A DNA stretch of 64,000 nucleotides, taken from positions 239,682,843 to 239,746,842 of the forward strand of contig NC_090989.1 of assembly GCF_041146395.1 (NCBI RefSeq). The letters run 5' to 3'. Shown here in pieces: positions 60,379 to 64,000 of this stretch. How positions within the stretch are numbered: position 1 is the stretch's first letter; each line of letters starts with the position of its first letter. The notes beneath the pieces are model-generated. The model was not told the origin of the DNA. It made no database searches and saw only the letters and a list, made by a program, of their open reading frames with translations. The position numbers and the translations under genes were made by a program. The DNA comes from Eulemur rufifrons (taxonomy: Eukaryota > Chordata > Mammalia > Primates > Lemuridae).

Positions 60379-63300
60379 TCAGGGAAACCAATTTTCTGGT
60401 GAGTACATGTGATGCTTGTTTTTCCATTCTTGGGATACTTCACTTAATATAATGGGTTCCAACTCTCTCCAGGAGAACCATAGAGATGTCGTATCTTCAT
60501 CATTCCTTATAGCTGAGTAATATTCCATGGTATACATATACCACAGTTTACTAATCCAATCATGTATTGATGGGCATTTGGGTTGTTTCCACATCTTTGC
60601 TATTGTGAATTGTGCTGCTATAAACATTTGGGTACACGTGCCTTTGTTACAGAATGACCTTTTTTCCTTTGGGTATATGCCCAGTAATGGGATTGCTGGG
60701 TCAAATGGCAGGTCTACTTGAATCTGTTTAAGATACCTCCATAATGCTTTCCACAGGGGTTGCACTAGTTTGCAGTCCCACCAGCAGTGTATTAGTGTTC
60801 CTGTCTCTCCACACCCACGCCAACATGTGTTGTTTTGGGTTTTTTTGATAAAGGCCATTCTCACTGGGGTTAAGTGATATCTCATTGTGGTTTTGATTTG
60901 CATTTCCCTGATGATTAGAGATGTTGAACACTTTTTCATATGTTTGTTAGCCATTTTTATATCTTCTTTTGTAAAATTTCTATTCATGTCCTTTGCCCAC
61001 TTTTTGATAGGGTTGCTTGATTTTTTCTTGCTGATTTTCCTGAGTTCTAAATAGATTCTTGTTATCAGTCCTTTATCTGATGTGTAGTATGCAAAAATTT
61101 TTTCCCATTCTGTAGGTGGTCTGTTTATTCTCTGGACTGTTTCTTTGGCTGTGCAGAAGCTTTTTAATTTAATCATGTCCCATTCATTTATTTTTGTTGC
61201 TGCTGTGATTGCCTTGGGGGTCTTCTTCATAAATTCTTTGCCTAGGCCAATGTCTGTAAGAGTCTTTCCTACATTTTCTTCTAGAATTCTGATTGTATCA
61301 CGCCTAAGGTTTAAGTCTGTTATCCACCGTGATTTGATTTTTGTGAGAGGTGAAAGCTGTGGGTCCTGTTTCAGTCTTCTACAAGTGGCTAACCAATTCT
61401 CCCAGCACCATTTGTTGAATAGGGATTCTTGTCCCCAGAGTATATTCTTTCCCGCTTTGTCAAAAATTAGGTGACTATATGAGGATGGTTCTATATTTGG
61501 ATTTTCTGTTGTGTTCCACTGGTCTGTGTCCCTGCACTTGTGCCAATACCAGGCTGTTTTAAGAACCACGGCCTTGTAGTATAGTTTGAGGTCTGGCAAA
61601 TTAATACCTCCCATTTTGTTTTTATTGCTTAAAATTGCTTTTGCTATACGGGGTCTTCTTTGATTCCATACAAAGTGTATAATTATTTTCTCTATGTCTG
61701 TAAAGAATGATGTTGGTAATTTAATAGGGATTGCATTGAATTTGTAGATCACTTTGGGTAGTATAGACATTTTAACAATGTTGATTCTTCCGATCCACGA
61801 GCATGGTATATTTTTCCATCTATTTGCAAGTTCTGCTATTTCTTTTCTCAGTGTTTCATAGTTTTCCTTATAGAGGTCCTTTACCTCTTTAGTTAGATAT
61901 ATACCTAGATATTTTATTTTCTTTGTTGCTATTTTGAAGGGTATTGAGTCTTTAATTTGGTTTTCCGATTGACTGTTATTGGCATATATAAATGCCTCTG
62001 ATTTGTGTATATTAATTTTGTAGCCTGAGACTTTGCTGTATTCATTAATCAATTCCAGGAGTCTCTTGGTTGAATCCTGGGGGTTTTCCAGATATAACAT
62101 CATATCATCAGCAAAAAGTGAGAGTTTGATCTCTTCCTTCCCTATTTGGACTCCCTTGATTCTGCTCTCTTGCCTGATAGCTCTCGCAAGGACTTCCAAT
62201 ACTATGTTGAAAAGTAATGGAGACAATGGGCAGCCCTGTCTGGTTCCAGTTCTAAGTGGGAGTGCTTTCAGTTTTTCCCCATTCAGTATGATGTTGGCTG
62301 TGGGTTTGTCATATATGGCTTGTATCATTTTTAGGTAGGTTCCATCAATGCCTATTTTGTTAAGCGTTTTTATCATAAAAGGGTGTTGAATTTTGTCAAA
62401 TGCTTTTTCTGCATCTAATGAGAGTATCATATGATTTTTGTTTTTGCTTCTATTTATGTGGTGAATTACATTTATAGATTTACGTATGTTGAACCACCCC
62501 TGCATCTCGGGGATGAAGCCCACTTGGTCGTGGTGGATTACTTTTTTGATAAGTACTTGGATTCGATTTGCTAGTATTTTATTGAAAATTTTTGCATCTA
62601 TATTCATGAGGGAAATTGGTCTGTAGTTCTCTATTTTTGTTGTGTCCTTTCCAGGCTTTGGTATTAATGTTATATTGGCTTGGTAGAACGTGTTGGGGAG
62701 AACTCCATCCTTCTCAATATTGGAGAATAGTTTATGTAGGATGGGCACCAGTTCTTCTTTGTATGTATGGTAAAATTCAGGTGTGAACCCATCTGGACCA
62801 GGGCTTTTCTTTTTGGGAAGGTTTTTTATTGCTGTTTCGATTTCAGTTCTTGATATTGGTCTGTTCAGGTACTCTATTTCTTCCTGGTTGAGCCTGGGAA
62901 GACTATGTGTTTCTAAAAATTTGTCCATTTCCTCCACATTCTCCAGTTTGTGTGCATAAAGATTTTTGTAGAATTCATAGATGATATCTTGTATCTCTGT
63001 AGCATCGGTTGTGATTTCTCCTTTCATGTTCCTAATGGAGGTTATTAGAGATTTTACTTTTGTGCTCTTAGTTAGTCTAGCCAGAGGTGTGTCTATTTTG
63101 TTTATCTTTTCAAAGAACCAACTTTTTGTTTTATTAATTTCCCTTATAGTTTCTTTGTTGTCCTTTTCATTTAGTTCTGATTTGATCTTAGTAATTTCTC
63201 ACCTTCTGCTGGGTTTGGGATCGTTCTGTTCTTCTTTCTCCAGCTCTTTGAGTCTATTCGTTAGGTTGTCTATTTGCATGTTTTCTGTCTTTTTGATATA

Positions 63301-64000
63301 GGCATTTATGGATATGAATTTTCCTCTCAGGACTGCTTTAGCTGCATCCCATAGATTTTGATAAGTTGTATCTCCATTGTCATTTAATTCAAAGAAATTT
63401 TTGATTTCCATCTTGATTTCTTCTTTTATAGAATAATTATTCAGGAGAAGGTTATTTAGCTTCCATGACTTTGAGTAAGAGTGAGGGTTTCTGTTTGTGA
63501 TCATTGTTACTTTTATTCCGCTGTGATCTGAGAAGATGCATGGTATAATTTCTATTTTTTTGAATTTTTGAAGACATGATTTATGTCCTAGGACATGGTC
63601 AATCTTAGAGAATGTCCTGTGAGCTGATGAGAAGAATGTATATTCTGTGGACTTTGGGTAAAATGTCCTATAGATGTCAGCCATGCCCATTTGTTCTAGC
63701 ATTCTATTTAGGTCCATTATGTCTTTGTTTATTTTCTGTTTAGAGGATCTGTCCTGTACTGTCAGTGGGGTGTTAAAGTCTCCAGCTATTACAGTATTAT
63801 TATCTATCATCTGGTTCAGATCTAGTAGGGTTTGCTTTATGAATCTAGGTGCACCTAGGTTGGGTGCATATATATTGAGTATAGTCATGGCTTCTTGTTG
63901 AATTGTGCCCTTGACCAGTATGTAGTAGCCATTTTTGTCTTTTATTATTTTTGTTGGTTTGAAAGCTAAATTATTGGAAATTAAGATTGCCACACCAGCT
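60379..64000 (-). pseudogene. L1 ORF2 (endonuclease-reverse transcriptase), nearly intact, one premature stop
   Basis: ORF2 nicks target DNA and reverse-transcribes L1 RNA. About 1207 codons lie in the window in one frame; roughly the first 100 residues lie outside. The endonuclease keeps ILNIYAPN, the GDFN box, KIDHVLGHK and SDH, the known catalytic positions. The RT keeps [38 protein letters not shown] and the catalytic FADD box (62104-62115). The C-terminal cysteine motif C-x3-C-x7-H-x4-C ([18 protein letters not shown]) is complete. A TGA at 63199-63201, directly after PKPSRR and between endonuclease and RT, is the only stop seen; the frame reopens at once without a shift. Hence recent, but probably unable to make full ORF2. 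Confidence 0.93.

Larger units (their letters stand above)
43564..64000 (+). other. ADAMTSL3: ADAMTSL3 intron (5' part), 20.4 kb to window end
   Basis: Starts at the gtgagt donor and runs past the window. Contents: L1M 3' end in sense (about 44225-44336), unique DNA (44340-45830), ancient unnamed repeat (about 45840-46070), a GC-rich unassigned block (46800-46985), antisense L1M-type sequence (47045-49380), hAT-like element on the minus strand (49556-49726), a CpG-enriched patch (50195-50665), ancient repeats (50945-51760 and 52290-52815), hAT-like elements (53118-53236 and 53625-53841), sense MIR (55885-56130), a 19-nt poly-T (58958-58976), antisense L1M (59560-60023) and a young antisense L1 (60026 onward). 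The stretches 53850-55880 and 56140-58950 show nothing I can assign. I looked for the next Ig exon by its expected split glycine and did not find it. Confidence 0.75.
60026..64000 (-). mobile_element. Young LINE-1 (L1), antisense, 5' part beyond window
   Basis: The poly-A tail appears as 19 T at 60026-60044. Reading leftwards on the minus strand, ORF2 ends at 60379 and the 3' UTR runs to 60045. A G-rich polypurine tract sits in the 3' UTR (C-runs 60300-60324 on the + strand). The 3' UTR near 60217-60275 is related to the short L1 at 5173, but the last 172 bp before the tail are not. ORF2 is open except for one stop. The 5' UTR, ORF1 and the first part of ORF2 lie beyond the window, so neither full length nor the second target-site duplication can be checked. 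It is antisense to ADAMTSL3. Confidence 0.95.

Noticed and set aside
60379..63027. 882-codon open frame on the minus strand as a host gene
   Set aside because: It is the RT and C-terminal part of L1 ORF2 (FADD box, RQGCPLSP, cysteine motif), preceded by the endonuclease in the same frame and followed by an L1 3' UTR and poly-A.
1..64000. Endogenous retrovirus, CRISPR array, tRNA or rRNA genes
   Set aside because: I saw no paired LTRs, no retroviral gag, pol or env signatures (the RT here is L1-type), no regularly spaced repeats and no tRNA or rRNA sequence.

Overview
This window is mammalian nuclear DNA, most likely from a strepsirrhine primate (lemur group). Two Alu elements (about 24890-25220 and 41057-41397) carry a central A-rich linker with an 'aaattatctg..caactaaaa' stretch that I associate with lemur Alus. 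The L1 elements are also of a non-human type. CpG is scarce, ancient mammalian repeats (MIR, L1M, hAT-Charlie) are abundant, and only short exons with GT-AG borders are present. I see no bacterial, phage, CRISPR or operon-like content.

Host gene: the whole window lies inside one gene read on the + strand. I recognise it as ADAMTSL3 (punctin-2), a secreted ADAMTS-like extracellular matrix glycoprotein. Four exons are visible: 8692-8819, 31425-31553, 39485-39664 and 43429-43563. Joined in order they give one continuous frame that covers the end of one Ig-like domain, a complete second Ig-like domain split over two exons, and the linker leading into a third. The last three exons begin and end in phase 1. 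The preceding and following exons lie outside the window.

Layout: 1-8691 is intron with MIR, hAT-Charlie and a tiny L1 insertion. 8820-31424 is a 22.6 kb intron with a long antisense L1 (10785-15655), an antisense L1M fragment, an Alu inserted in a MIR, an L1M with an internal deletion, and an L1 with an internal inversion. 31554-39484 and 39665-43428 are introns with ancient repeats, one Alu and a 117-bp direct duplication. 43564-64000 is intron with L1M remnants, a CpG-enriched patch near 50.2-50.7 kb, and the 3' part of a young antisense L1 (60026 to the window end) whose ORF2 is open apart from one stop codon.

I found no strong case for a new biological system. The observations most worth a second look are a well-bordered candidate exon on the opposite strand (17200-17377), the 117-bp duplication, the unusual 3' tail of the young L1, the inverted Alu pair flanking two ADAMTSL3 exons, and the CpG-rich intronic patch.
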